The position numbers and the translations under genes are program-made. A stretch of DNA of 64,000 bases. Source: Mesorhizobium sp. SOD10. GTDB taxonomy: Bacteria > Pseudomonadota > Alphaproteobacteria > Rhizobiales > Rhizobiaceae. Below are positions 37,055-46,618 of the stretch, piece by piece (positions within the stretch are counted from its first letter, which is position 1; each line of letters opens with the position of its first letter). The stretch lies in contig CCNA01000001.1 of the NCBI GenBank assembly GCA_000824805.1, forward strand, positions 372,001-436,000, read 5' to 3'. A model generated the notes under the pieces. That model searched no databases, had not been told where the DNA came from, and saw only the letters and a list, made by a program, of their open reading frames with translations.

Positions 37055-38389
37055 TTGGATGCGACTCAAGCCAACGCCAGGTCTTTCGTCGTCACCAACC
37101 GTTCGGTGCTGGCGATCGCCGTGCCGATGACGCTTGCCTATTTGACGACGCCGCTGCTCGGCATCGTCGACACGGCGGTGGTCGGCCAGTTCGGCGATGC
37201 GGCGCTGCTCGGCGGCCTGGCGGCGGGATCTCTGGTCTTCGACGTCGTCTTCACCACCTTCAACTTCCTGCGTTCGGGCACCACCGGCCTCGTCGCCCAG
37301 GCCTTCGGGCGCGGTGATGCGCTGGAAGAGCAGGCGGTGCTGTGGCGCGCCGTGCTGATCGCGGTCGTCGCGGGTGTCGTGCTTGCGGCACTTGCTCCGC
37401 TCTTTGCCGTCGCCGGCCAATGGTTCATGGGCGCCGAGCCGCGCGTTAGCGCCGCGATGTCGGTCTATATCCGCATCAGGCTGCTCGCCGCGCCCTTCTC
37501 GCTGATCAACTACGCCATACTGGGCTACGTGCTGGGGCGCGGCGAAGGCGGGCTCGGCCTGATGCTGCAGGCCGTGCTCAACGGCATCAACATCGCGCTC
37601 TGCTTCCTGCTCGGCCTGGAGCTCGGCTGGGGCGTTGCCGGTGTCGCCTGGGCAACGGTTACGGGCGAGTTCCTGGCCATGCTGCTCGGCCTTGCCATCG
37701 TGCTCAGCCGCTTCCGCAAGCTGGAGCGGCCGTCGCGCCGGCGCATCCTCGACCTGCCGGCCTACCGGCGCATGCTGTCGCTCAACCGCGACATCATGAT
37801 CCGCTCCTTCTCACTGCTTGCCGCCTTCGCGCTGTTCACGAGGCAAGGCGCGCAGTTCGGCACGGTGACGCTTGCCGCCAACGCCGTGCTGATGAATTTC
37901 TTCCTGATCGCCGGCTACTTCCTCGATGGCTTCGCCACCGCCGCCGAGCAGTTGGCCGGCCGCGCCATCGGCGCGCATGCGCCGGCTCCTTTCCGGCAGG
38001 CCGTGCGACTGACACTGATCTGGGGCTTTGGCCTCGCCGGTATCGCCACGCTTGTCCTTCTGACCGCCGGCACCAGTCTGGTGGCGCTGGTGACGACCTC
38101 GCCGGAAGTCCGAGCGGTCGCCGACATTTATCTGCCCTGGGCCGCCTTCACGGCGCTGAGCGGCGTGCTCGCCTTCCAGATGGACGGCGTCTTCATCGGC
38201 GCCACCTGGTCGCGCGACATGCGCAACATGATGCTCTTGTCGTTCCTCGCCTTCAGCGCCGCGCTCATCGTGCTTGCGCCGGCCTTCGGCAACAGCGGCC
38301 TGTGGGCGGCGCTGCATGTCTTCCTGCTGGTGCGGGGAGTGAGCTTGCTTGCGGTGCTGAGGCTCAGGGCGCGGACGGCGTTCAGCTGA
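37055..38389 (+). CDS. MATE-family multidrug efflux transporter
   Basis: About 444 aa with twelve hydrophobic segments. LIGIVDTAVVGQFG-like text near the start (LLGIVDTAVVGQFGDAALLG) and the LRSGTTGLVAQAFGRGD block are MATE hallmarks. It exports drugs or metabolites in exchange for Na+ or H+. The start is doubtful: a TTG at 37055 gives a normal length, while the frame remains open to a TTG at 36971, and no ATG lies before the first helix. Its stop overlaps the convergent pyrD by 8 bp. Confidence 0.85.
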   Translation: MDATQANARSFVVTNRSVLAIAVPMTLAYLTTPLLGIVDTAVVGQFGDAALLGGLAAGSLVFDVVFTTFNFLRSGTTGLVAQAFGRGDALEEQAVLWRAVLIAVVAGVVLAALAPLFAVAGQWFMGAEPRVSAAMSVYIRIRLLAAPFSLINYAILGYVLGRGEGGLGLMLQAVLNGINIALCFLLGLELGWGVAGVAWATVTGEFLAMLLGLAIVLSRFRKLERPSRRRILDLPAYRRMLSLNRDIMIRSFSLLAAFALFTRQGAQFGTVTLAANAVLMNFFLIAGYFLDGFATAAEQLAGRAIGAHAPAPFRQAVRLTLIWGFGLAGIATLVLLTAGTSLVALVTTSPEVRAVADIYLPWAAFTALSGVLAFQMDGVFIGATWSRDMRNMMLLSFLAFSAALIVLAPAFGNSGLWAALHVFLLVRGVSLLAVLRLRARTAFS

Positions 38390-39461
38390 TCGGCTTTGCA
38401 GCCCAGCGCTCACAAGCGGAATCGCGCAGATCGCGGATCGACCCAACCCGCTCCTTCTCCACAATGCGCGCCATGCCTGCGACGATGCGCCCGGGCAGCG
38501 CCGGCCCGGCATAGATCATGCCGGTGTAAAGCTGGACGAGATCCGCGCCGGCACGGATTTTCTCCAGCGCCGTCTCGGTGGAGTCGACGCCGCCGACGCC
38601 GATGATCGCTATCTTCGGGCCGAGCAGCTTCCGCATGCGGGCGAGCACCGCGGTCGAACGCTCAAACAGCGGCTTGCCCGAAAGGCCGCCCGTTTCATTG
38701 ACCGATCCCGAGCTCCGCAATCCGGTCCGCGCCAGGGTCGTGTTGGAGACGATGACGCCGTCGATCTTTTTCTCGGCGATCTCGGCGGCGATGTCTTCCA
38801 GCTCCGCCTCGACGAGGTCCGGCGCGATCTTGAGGAAGATGGGCGGCTGGGCCGGAGCCGCGGCGCGCGCGGCCATCACCCGTGACAGCAATTCGCCGAG
38901 CTGCTCGCGCGCCTGCATGTTGCGCAGGCCCGGCGTGTTGGGCGAGGAGATGTTGACGGTCAGATAACCCGCATAGGGGGCGAAGCGGGCGACGCCGCGC
39001 TCATAGTCGGCGATGCGGTCGGCACTGTCCTTGTTGGCCCCGATGTTGACGCCGACGATACCCGGCCGCCCCTTGCGCGCTGCAAGCCGCTTTTCGGCCG
39101 CCGCATGGCCCTGATTGTTGAAGCCCAGCCGGTTGATCACCGCCTCGTCCGCCGTCAGCCGGAAGATGCGCGGCTTCGGATTGCCCGGTTGCGGCAGCGG
39201 CGTGATGGTGCCGACCTCGGCGAAGCCGAAGCCAAGCCCAAGCAGCGCGTCCGGCACTTCGGCGTTCTTGTCGTAGCCGGCCGCCATGCCGAGCGGGTTC
39301 GGGAAGTCGAGGCCGCAGCGGCTGATCGTGAGCCGCGGATCGCGCGGCGCGCCCGCGCCCACAGGCAGCCCGCAGCGCAGCGCCGCGATCGACATGCCAT
39401 GCGCGGTTTCCGGATCGAAGGAGAAAAGCAGCTTCTGGCCGATCCGGTCGAGCACCCTCAT
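38382..39461 (-). CDS. pyrD: dihydroorotate dehydrogenase (quinone)
   Basis: 359-aa class 2 enzyme with the N-terminal membrane-binding helices (IGQKLLFSFDPETAHG). NPLGMAAGYDKNAEV, FAEVGTITPLPQPGNPKPR, NISSPNTPGLR with the catalytic serine region, and GVGGVDSTETALEKIRAGA are all present. It oxidises dihydroorotate with quinone as acceptor in pyrimidine synthesis. Its ATG overlaps the upstream DUF952 stop by four bases. Confidence 0.95.
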   Translation of the reverse strand: MRVLDRIGQKLLFSFDPETAHGMSIAALRCGLPVGAGAPRDPRLTISRCGLDFPNPLGMAAGYDKNAEVPDALLGLGFGFAEVGTITPLPQPGNPKPRIFRLTADEAVINRLGFNNQGHAAAEKRLAARKGRPGIVGVNIGANKDSADRIADYERGVARFAPYAGYLTVNISSPNTPGLRNMQAREQLGELLSRVMAARAAAPAQPPIFLKIAPDLVEAELEDIAAEIAEKKIDGVIVSNTTLARTGLRSSGSVNETGGLSGKPLFERSTAVLARMRKLLGPKIAIIGVGGVDSTETALEKIRAGADLVQLYTGMIYAGPALPGRIVAGMARIVEKERVGSIRDLRDSACERWAAKPIS

Positions 39462-39805
39462 TCGCCCTCCAGCGACGGGAAGTCGTGACCGCTGGCGCCA
39501 AGCGGCAGCGGCTTCACCCAGAGAACGGCGTCGAGCTCGAGCGGAGCATAGAGATGCGGGAACAGGGCGCCGCCGCGCGACACCTCGTATTTCAGTGCGT
39601 CGCCCAGCTTGGCCCCGTCGATCGCGATCAGCAGCAGGTCCGTCTGCCCGGCGAAATGCTTGGCCGCCGTCTCGCGAACCTGGCCGGCGGTGGAGAAATG
39701 GATGAAGCCGTCGGCGATATCGATTGGCGCGCCGGTGAAGCGCCCGTTCTTTTCGGCTTCGCGCCACAGCGCCTCAGGCGCGATCTTGTAGATAATTTGA
39801 GACAT
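39458..39805 (-). CDS. DUF952 family protein
   Basis: 115 aa from the ATG at 39805. YKIAPEALWREAEKNGRF, DGFIHFSTAGQVRETAAKHF and LYAPLELDAVLWVKPLPL are typical of this small cytoplasmic family. Biochemical role is unknown. It is translationally coupled to pyrD (ATGA overlap), an association common in Rhizobiales to my knowledge. Confidence 0.88.
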   Translation of the reverse strand: MSQIIYKIAPEALWREAEKNGRFTGAPIDIADGFIHFSTAGQVRETAAKHFAGQTDLLLIAIDGAKLGDALKYEVSRGGALFPHLYAPLELDAVLWVKPLPLGASGHDFPSLEGE

Positions 39806-39916
39806 TGTCGCGCTATAATCCGAACCGAAGGTGCGGGAAAGGCTTGAAGCTCGACTCTTCCCCATTTCCGGCGCAAACCTGTGATAGCCCGCCTTCACTG
39901 GCTCATGGAGGACGAT

Positions 39917-40348
39917 ATGCGTCTGCAGCACATCCTGATCCCCGCGGCGCTTTGCTCGCTGGTTGCCGCTTCCGCCTATTCCGAGGAGACCGACCACTAC
40001 CGTTTGGAGAAGTCGGCCAACGGCTATGTCCGCATGGACACCAGGACCGGCGCCATGTCGATCTGCGAGGAGCGCACCGGCCAGCTTATCTGCAAGATGG
40101 CGGCCGACGAGCGCGCTGCCTATCAGGACGAGATCGACCGGCTGGACAATTCGGTCAAGGCGCTCGACGCGCGCGTCGCCAAGCTCGAGAACTCACTGTC
40201 GGCCCGGCTGGAATCGCAGCTGCCCAGCGAAGAGGACTTCGACAAGGCGATGGGCTACATGGAGCGCTTCTTCCGGACCTTCAAGGATATCGTCAAGGAC
40301 ATGGACAAAGAGGACGGCGACGGCGGTAAGCTGAACCAGAAGACCTGA
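39917..40348 (+). CDS. exported coiled-coil hypothetical protein
   Basis: 143 aa from the ATG at 39917 (GGAGG 6 nt upstream). It has a signal peptide (HILIPAALCSLVAASAYS), a small domain with two cysteines (SICEERTGQLICKM, possible disulfide) and a charged coiled coil (about 75-105). No family assigned. It probably acts in the periplasm. Confidence 0.7.
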   Translation: MRLQHILIPAALCSLVAASAYSEETDHYRLEKSANGYVRMDTRTGAMSICEERTGQLICKMAADERAAYQDEIDRLDNSVKALDARVAKLENSLSARLESQLPSEEDFDKAMGYMERFFRTFKDIVKDMDKEDGDGGKLNQKT

Positions 40349-40354
40349 ACCGGC

Positions 40355-40406
40355 GAGCAATTCCAGGAAAAGTGCATAAGGCTTCCATCCGGAATTGCGC
40401 AAAACA
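40355..40406 (+). repeat. intergenic palindromic repeat, family R1 (short copy)
   Basis: GAGCAATTCCAGGAAAAGTG and TCCGGAATTGCGCAAAA form the head and middle of R1 without the tail hairpin. Confidence 0.7.
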
Positions 40407-40505
40407 GGAGCCGAACCGTTGGGGAAAACCCGGCACGCGGCCTTTGCCGCTTGAAAACGCGCCGCGCCGCCGCATAATCATTCCGGTCCCCGCAAGAAGC
40501 AGAAC

Positions 40506-41192
40506 ATGATGATGGGATCGGGGGAGGACTATTTGCCGTCGGGCCACACTTTCGTCATTGCCGACGACCATCCGCTTTTTCGCGGCGCGTTGAAGGAGGC
40601 GCTTGCCGGCATCGGCGACGTTGCCGCCATCCATGAAGCCGGCGATTTCGAAAGCGCCAAGGCGCTGGTGCTGGCCAATGAGGATATCGACATGGTGCTG
40701 CTCGACCTGTCGATGCCGGGCGCCAGCGGCCTCTCCGGCCTGATCTCGTTGCGCGGCATTCACCCGGCGGTGCCGCTGGTGGTGGTCTCGGCGCATGACG
40801 ATCCCGTCACCATCCGCCGCGCGCTCGACCTGGGCGCCTCCGGCTTCATCTCCAAATCGGCCAGCATGGAGGAAATCCGCGCCGCCGTGCGGGCGGTGCT
40901 TGCCGGCGATATCGCGGCGCCCGCCGGCATCGAACTCGGCATCGAGCGCGACCCGGAAATCTCCGATCTCATCAAGCGCCTGCAGGCCCTGACGCCGCAG
41001 CAGACGCGCGTGCTCGGCATGCTCGCGGAGGGCCTGCTCAACAAGCAGATCGCCTATGAGCTCGGGGTTTCCGAAGCCACCATCAAGGCGCATGTCTCGG
41101 CGATCCTCCAGAAGCTCGGCGTCGACAGCCGCACCCAGGCGGTCATCCAGCTGTCGAAGATCGGCGGCGACCCGCTGCAGCCGGTCGGCTGA
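40506..41192 (+). CDS. NarL/LuxR-type response regulator
   Basis: 228 aa. The receiver domain (about 14-130) has the acidic pair in IADDHPLF and phospho-acceptor Asp67 in VLLDLSMPG; the C-terminal LuxR-type helix-turn-helix (about 160-220) has LTPQQTRVLGMLAEGLLNKQ and SEATIKAHVSAILQKLG. It is convergent with, and only one base from, the hybrid kinase gene, so the two are probably partners. The start may be any of three tandem ATG codons. Confidence 0.9.
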   Translation: MMMGSGEDYLPSGHTFVIADDHPLFRGALKEALAGIGDVAAIHEAGDFESAKALVLANEDIDMVLLDLSMPGASGLSGLISLRGIHPAVPLVVVSAHDDPVTIRRALDLGASGFISKSASMEEIRAAVRAVLAGDIAAPAGIELGIERDPEISDLIKRLQALTPQQTRVLGMLAEGLLNKQIAYELGVSEATIKAHVSAILQKLGVDSRTQAVIQLSKIGGDPLQPVG

Positions 41193-44100
41193 TCACTCCG
41201 CTGCCGGCGCCAGCGGCCTGACGCGCGCCATCATCGAGCGGAGCACCGCCGGCTTGAGCGGCTTGTTGATCACCGGAATGTCGAGCCGGCCGGCGGCAGC
41301 GCGCAACTCGCTGGAACGGTCCGCGGTGACCAGCACGCAGGCAAGGGCCTCGCCGTAGGCGGCGCGCAGCGTGGCAATGGCGTCGAGCCCGGTGCCGCCG
41401 TCGAGATGATAGTCTGCCAGCACGAGGTCCGGCTTCGGCGCGCCGGGCTTCAGGAGATCACCCGATCCCGAAGCCGTCTCGACATGGCAGCTCCAGCCTT
41501 CAAGCAGCAGCCGCATGCCGTCGAGGATGCGCGCGTCGTTGTCGATGCAAAGCACATAGAGCCCGGCAAGCGTCGAGGCCGAGCGGGCCGGCGCCTTGCC
41601 GGCCTCGCGCGGGGGCGCGGCGACTGCGGCGACCGGCAGGATGACGGAAAAGCGCGTGCCCTTGCCGGGATTGGAGTAGATACGGATCTCGAGCCTCAGC
41701 ACCCTGGCGATGCGGTCGACGATCGAAAGGCCAAGGCCGAGCCCCTCGGCCTCGCGCGCGCCTTCGTCGAGGCGCGTGAATTCGTGGAAGACGGTGTTGA
41801 GCTTGTCGCCGGCAATGCCGATGCCCGTGTCGATCACCTGGATCTCCGCCAGCTCGCCGCGCCGCCGCACGCCAACCAAGATGCGGCCCTTGCGCGTGTA
41901 TTTGATGGCGTTCGACACCAGGTTCTGGATCAGCCGGCGCAAAAGGTTGCGGTCGGTCATGACGCCAAGCGAGGATGGGATGATGGTGAGCTCGAGCTTC
42001 TTTTCGGCGGCGAGCGGGCGGAAATCATTGCCGATCTGGCCAAGCAGTCCGCCTAGGTTGAAAGCGGTGTTCTCGGGCTTCATGGCGCCGGCGTCGAGCC
42101 GCGAGATGTCGAGCACCGCGCCGAGGATGGTCTCGACCGATTCCAGCGAGGACTCGATATTCATCGCGGCCTTGCCGGCTGGTCCCTTGCCCGCCTTCTC
42201 GATCAGCGATGCGCAATAGAGCCGGGCGGCGTTCAGCGGCTGCAGGATGTCGTGGCCGGCGGCGGCGAGGAAGCGCGTCTTGCCGAGATTGGCTTCCTCG
42301 GCCAGCATCTGCGCCTGCGCCAGCTCCTCGTTGACGCGGGTGAGTTCGATGGTGCGGGTCTTGACCCGCTGCTCCAGCGATTCATTGGCCCGCTTCAGCG
42401 CCAAATCCTGCTCGACGCGACCGGAAATGTCGGCATAGGTGGCGACGATGCCGCCGTCGGGCATCGGGTTGGAGCGCAGCTCCAAGATGCGGCCGCTGGT
42501 CTTCAGCTCCATCTGCCACGGGCCGGCGAAACTGGTCAGCCGGTTGAGCATCGTCACGTGCTGATCGGCGGGGATGTCGCCGCGCTCGGCGAGGTGATGA
42601 AGGATCCGATCGAGCGAGACGCCGACCTGGCCCATCTCGTCCGGCAGGTCGAACAGCAGCCGGTATTGCCGGTTCCAGCAGATCAGCCGGAAATCGCGAT
42701 CGAAGACGGTGATGCCTTGCTCCATCTGGTCAAGCGCGATCTGCAGCAGGTCGCGATTGTGCTGCAGCGCCTCGGTGGCGTCGTCGAGCAGCTTGAAGGC
42801 ATCCCTGGAATCGCGGTCGTTGCGGCGGAAGAGCAGCGACAGGATCAGCCGCGCCGACGACGAGCCGACGGCGCTCGCCAGCAGCTGCTCCGAGAAGCGG
42901 ATGACATCCATGCTGGCCTGTTCGGTGCCGAGCAGTGAGACTTTCGCGTCCCTTTCGAAGGATTGGAACGAACGCTCCGTGCGCTCGACGCCGAGATAGC
43001 GCGAAATCGTGTCTTTCAGGTCATTGACGGTGACGGCGGTGCGGAAGCGGCGCAGGCTGGGCATCGGGCCGGCCTCGCGCGGCACGAAGATCGCCGCCTG
43101 GATGCGCTCCAGCGGCACGGATGCGCGGGAGAGGGAGCCGAGGACGAAAAACAGCGCGTTGACCGAGAGGCTCCACAGCACGCCGTGATTCAGCGGCTCG
43201 CCGACCGTGCCGAACAGCGCCTGCGGCCTCAGCGCCTCGAAGCCGAACAGGCCATGGACGACCATGTCGGCAGAGGGACCGACGAGTGAAGGGAGGAGCA
43301 GCGTGTAGCCCCAGACGGCGATGCCGGCGACCATGCCGAGTGCCGCGCCCCGGCCATTGGCGCGGCGCCAGATCAGCCCGCCGATCAGCGCCGGCGAGAA
43401 TTGGGCGATTGCCGCGAACGACATCAGGCCGATCGAGGACAGCCGGGCGTTGTTGGTGCTCTCGCGGTAGTAGAGGAAGGCGATGAAAAGCAGGATGAAG
43501 ATCGAGGCGCGGCGCACATTGAGGATCAGCGTGGACCAGTCCTCGTTCTCCGAGGAGCTGGTCTTGAGCACGCGCCGAACGAACAGCGGGATGACGAGAT
43601 CGTTGGAGATCATGATCGAGAGCGCGACGCTCTCGACGATCACCATGGCGGTCGCCGCCGACAGGCCGCCGATGAAGGCGGCCATCGCCAGCAGGTCATG
43701 CCCGCTGAGCAGCGGCAGCGACAAAACATAGAGATCGCTGCTTGTCTTGCCGCCGACCAGCGACAGGCCGGCAAAGGCGATCGGCAGCACGAAAATGTTG
43801 ATCGCCACGAGGTAGAGCGGGAACAGCCAGGTCGCCGTGCGCAGCTCCGCCTCGCTGCGGTTCTCGACGATGGTGACGTAGAACTGCCGCGGCAGCATCA
43901 GCACGGCAAAGCCGCTCAAGCCGGTCAGCACCAACCAGGTTGCCAAAGAGGTGCTGTAGCTCATGGCCTGGTGCACCTGGCCGTTTCCGGCGAGCTTGGC
44001 GAACATGTCGCCGGGCCCGCCGAAGATCAGGAACGTCACCATCAGGCCGATGGCGAGGAAGGCGGCGAGCTTGACCACGGTCTCGACCGCCACTGCCAGC

Positions 44101-44678
44101 ACCAGTCCGTCCTGGTGTTCGGTAGCGTCGGCATGACGTGTTCCGAACAGCACCGCAAACAGCGCCAAAAGCATCGCCACCACCAGCGAGATATCGCTGA
44201 CGAACGGATCGAAAGAGGGCGGCGAGCCGGTATAATGCTCGACCATCAGGCTGACGGAGCCCGAGATCGCCTTGAGCTGCAGCGCGATATAGGGCACCGC
44301 GCCGACTGTGGCGATCAGCGTCGCGATCGCCGCGACGGTGAAACTCTTGCCGTAGCGGGCACCAAGGAAGTCGGCGATCGAGGTGATCTTCTCGCTTTTT
44401 GCCAGCCGGATCATGCGGTTGAGCAGCGGGAAGCCGAACACGAAGACCAGCACCGGGCCGGTATAGATGCCGAGGAATTCGAGACCGCGCTCGGAGGACA
44501 GGCCGACCGAGCCGAAGAAGGTCCAGGAGGTGCAGTAGATTGCGAGGCTGAGTGCATAGATGAAGGGCCGGGCCCGTCCGAGCCCGGCTGCCACCGAACG
44601 CCGGTCGCCTACGCTGGCGATGGCGAAAAGCAGCGTCACATAGGCGATCGCAATGATGACGACGAACCAGCCTTGCAC
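41193..44678 (-). CDS. hybrid histidine kinase with sodium/solute-symporter-like domain
   Basis: About 1161 aa from GTG at 44678; the frame is open to a TTG at 44729 and GGGAGG lies upstream. The N-terminal half (about 1-560) is a polytopic SSS-type transporter domain with some thirteen hydrophobic segments. It is followed by a PAS region (ITVFDRDFRLICWNRQYR), a coiled coil, HisKA with phospho-acceptor His809 in AAAGHDILQPLNAAR, an ATPase domain, and a C-terminal receiver with Asp1089 in VLADYHLDGGTG. The architecture resembles CbrA/NahK-type kinases, in which transport or ligand binding may feed the kinase. Confidence 0.9.
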   Translation of the reverse strand: MQGWFVVIIAIAYVTLLFAIASVGDRRSVAAGLGRARPFIYALSLAIYCTSWTFFGSVGLSSERGLEFLGIYTGPVLVFVFGFPLLNRMIRLAKSEKITSIADFLGARYGKSFTVAAIATLIATVGAVPYIALQLKAISGSVSLMVEHYTGSPPSFDPFVSDISLVVAMLLALFAVLFGTRHADATEHQDGLVLAVAVETVVKLAAFLAIGLMVTFLIFGGPGDMFAKLAGNGQVHQAMSYSTSLATWLVLTGLSGFAVLMLPRQFYVTIVENRSEAELRTATWLFPLYLVAINIFVLPIAFAGLSLVGGKTSSDLYVLSLPLLSGHDLLAMAAFIGGLSAATAMVIVESVALSIMISNDLVIPLFVRRVLKTSSSENEDWSTLILNVRRASIFILLFIAFLYYRESTNNARLSSIGLMSFAAIAQFSPALIGGLIWRRANGRGAALGMVAGIAVWGYTLLLPSLVGPSADMVVHGLFGFEALRPQALFGTVGEPLNHGVLWSLSVNALFFVLGSLSRASVPLERIQAAIFVPREAGPMPSLRRFRTAVTVNDLKDTISRYLGVERTERSFQSFERDAKVSLLGTEQASMDVIRFSEQLLASAVGSSSARLILSLLFRRNDRDSRDAFKLLDDATEALQHNRDLLQIALDQMEQGITVFDRDFRLICWNRQYRLLFDLPDEMGQVGVSLDRILHHLAERGDIPADQHVTMLNRLTSFAGPWQMELKTSGRILELRSNPMPDGGIVATYADISGRVEQDLALKRANESLEQRVKTRTIELTRVNEELAQAQMLAEEANLGKTRFLAAAGHDILQPLNAARLYCASLIEKAGKGPAGKAAMNIESSLESVETILGAVLDISRLDAGAMKPENTAFNLGGLLGQIGNDFRPLAAEKKLELTIIPSSLGVMTDRNLLRRLIQNLVSNAIKYTRKGRILVGVRRRGELAEIQVIDTGIGIAGDKLNTVFHEFTRLDEGAREAEGLGLGLSIVDRIARVLRLEIRIYSNPGKGTRFSVILPVAAVAAPPREAGKAPARSASTLAGLYVLCIDNDARILDGMRLLLEGWSCHVETASGSGDLLKPGAPKPDLVLADYHLDGGTGLDAIATLRAAYGEALACVLVTADRSSELRAAAGRLDIPVINKPLKPAVLRSMMARVRPLAPAAE

Positions 44679-44915
44679 GGTCCGCACTTCCTCCCTGGTG
44701 GCTTTTCTCTTCCAGCCATTACGACGCAATCACAGCTTGGGGTCCAAGTCCATCGCGGCTTTTGGCGCATATTTCTTGATGACACTGCCTGAACAGAAAC
44801 CGGTGCTTTCGCCTTTTTTCCGGTTTTGCAACCGGAGGGTTTTGTTATTGTGAGCGTGGGCCGGCGCCCGAAGGACACTGGTGAGGCGGCAGCGCGGCCC
44901 GGCAAGGAGGGACGA

Positions 44916-45338
44916 ATGCTGAAAGAATTCCAGGAATTCATCTCCAAGGGCAATGTGATGGACTTGGCCGTCGGCGTCATCATCGGCGCCGCCTTCGGCA
45001 AGATCGTCGATTCGCTCGTCAACGACATCATCATGCCGATCGTCGGCGCGATTTTCGGCGGGCTCGACTTCAACAATTACTTCTTCGGGCTGTCCTCGAA
45101 CGTCCATTCGGCCACGCTGGCCGATGCCAAGAAAGAGGGCGCGGTCTTTGCCTATGGCTCCTTCATCACCGTCGTGCTGAACTTCCTGATCCTCGCCTTC
45201 ATCATCTTCCTGATGGTCAAGGCGGTGAACAATCTGCGCAGGCGGCTGGAGCGCGAGAAGCCGGCTCCTGCCGCCGCCCCGCCGCCGGCCGACGTGCAGC
45301 TTCTGACCGAGATCCGCGATCTGCTCGCCAAGCGATAA
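44916..45338 (+). CDS. mscL: large-conductance mechanosensitive channel
   Basis: 140 aa from ATG at 44916 with AAGGAGG 6 nt upstream. [20 protein letters not shown] is the typical N-terminal helix and TM1 entry; a second membrane helix ([20 protein letters not shown]) and a cytoplasmic helix complete the fold. It opens under hypo-osmotic shock to release solutes. It is followed by a strong terminator. Confidence 0.96.
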   Translation: MLKEFQEFISKGNVMDLAVGVIIGAAFGKIVDSLVNDIIMPIVGAIFGGLDFNNYFFGLSSNVHSATLADAKKEGAVFAYGSFITVVLNFLILAFIIFLMVKAVNNLRRRLEREKPAPAAAPPPADVQLLTEIRDLLAKR

Positions 45339-45360
45339 CGCAGAGCCGGCGCTCTGGACC

Positions 45361-45390
45361 AAAACCCCGGCCGCCTGCGGCCGGGGTTTT
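45361..45390. terminator. strong intrinsic terminator after mscL
   Basis: Perfect 14-bp palindrome AAAACCCCGGCCGC, CT, GCGGCCGGGGTTTT. The A and T ends make it able to act on either strand; it closes the mscL transcript. Confidence 0.9.
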
Positions 45391-45441
45391 CCGTTTGGCG
45401 ATCTGGTAAAAGCGCTCACGACACGAATACGGATCTTGCCA

Positions 45442-46608
45442 ATGGCCCTTATCGATACCCTGCGCGCGGAAGCCCGCGCCGCGCCCGAAAGCGGCATCGT
45501 CGCCGTCATCAATCATGGCCGTCTGCGGGAAGGCCTGATCCCGCTCTGGGCCGGTGAGGGCGATCTGCCGACGCCTTCCTTCATCAGCGATGCTGCCGCC
45601 AAAGGGCTGGCCGACGGCGAGACCTTCTACACCTGGCAGAAGGGCATTCCCGCGCTCAGGCAGGCGCTCGCCCGCTACTACGCCAGGCATTTCGGCAAGA
45701 GCTTCGCCGAGGAGGAGTTCATCGTCACCGGATCCGGCATGCACGCCATCCAATTGGCCATCGACGCGATCGCCGGCAGCGGCGACGAGGTCATTTATCT
45801 GTCGCCCGCCTGGCCGAATTTCGCCGCGGCCGCCGGCGTGGCTGGTGCCGTGCCGGTGCCGGTCACCCTCGACCAGTCCGGCAATGGCTGGTCCTGCGAC
45901 GTCGACAAGATCGCGTCGGCGATCACGCCGCGCACGAAGCTGCTGTTCATCAACACGCCGTCCAACCCGACCGGCTGGACCGCCGACAAGGAGACGCTGC
46001 AGGCGATTCTCGATCTCGCCCGCCAAAACGGCCTGTGGATCATCGCCGACGAGATCTATGCGCTGTTCCACTACGGCCATGGCCGCGCGCCGTCCTTCCT
46101 CGACGTCGCCGCGCCCGAGGACCGCATCCTTTTCGTCAACAGCTTTTCCAAGAATTGGGCGATGACCGGCTGGCGCGTCGGCTGGATCAAGACCCATCCG
46201 ACCTTGCAGCAGGTGTTCGAAAACCTGATCCAGTACTCGACCTCGGGCGTCGCCCAGTTCATGCAGCGCGGCGCGGTCGCCGCCCTCGACGATGGCGACG
46301 GCTTCATCGCCGAACAGGTGGAGCGCGCGCATGCCGCCCGCGACCTCGTCTGCGGCATCCTCGGCGAAACCGGCAAGGCGCGGTTCACCGTGCCGCAGGG
46401 CGCCTTCTACCTGTTCTTCAGGGTCGACGGCCTCACCGATGCTCGAAAAGCCGCCTTCGACATCGTCGATAACGCCAATGTCGGCCTGGCGCCCGGCACC
46501 GCCTTTGGTCCCGGCGGCGAAGCCTTCCTCAGGCTATGCTTCCACCGCCGCCTCGATCAGCTCGAGGAAGCCGCGCATCGTCTGGCGAAATGGATGAAGA
46601 CGGTGTGA
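45442..46608 (+). CDS. class I aminotransferase (aspartate aminotransferase family)
   Basis: 388 aa. TWQKGIPALRQALARYY, TGSGMHAIQLAIDAI, NTPSNPTGW, DEIYALF and the PLP lysine in SFSKNWAMTGWRVGW define a fold-type I aminotransferase. The substrate cannot be fixed; related enzymes use aspartate, aromatic amino acids or alanine. The start is the ATG at 45442; a TTG two codons upstream is in frame. It is convergent with hemA across a large palindrome. Confidence 0.88.
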   Translation: MALIDTLRAEARAAPESGIVAVINHGRLREGLIPLWAGEGDLPTPSFISDAAAKGLADGETFYTWQKGIPALRQALARYYARHFGKSFAEEEFIVTGSGMHAIQLAIDAIAGSGDEVIYLSPAWPNFAAAAGVAGAVPVPVTLDQSGNGWSCDVDKIASAITPRTKLLFINTPSNPTGWTADKETLQAILDLARQNGLWIIADEIYALFHYGHGRAPSFLDVAAPEDRILFVNSFSKNWAMTGWRVGWIKTHPTLQQVFENLIQYSTSGVAQFMQRGAVAALDDGDGFIAEQVERAHAARDLVCGILGETGKARFTVPQGAFYLFFRVDGLTDARKAAFDIVDNANVGLAPGTAFGPGGEAFLRLCFHRRLDQLEEAAHRLAKWMKTV

Positions 46609-46618
46609 ACTGCACCTG

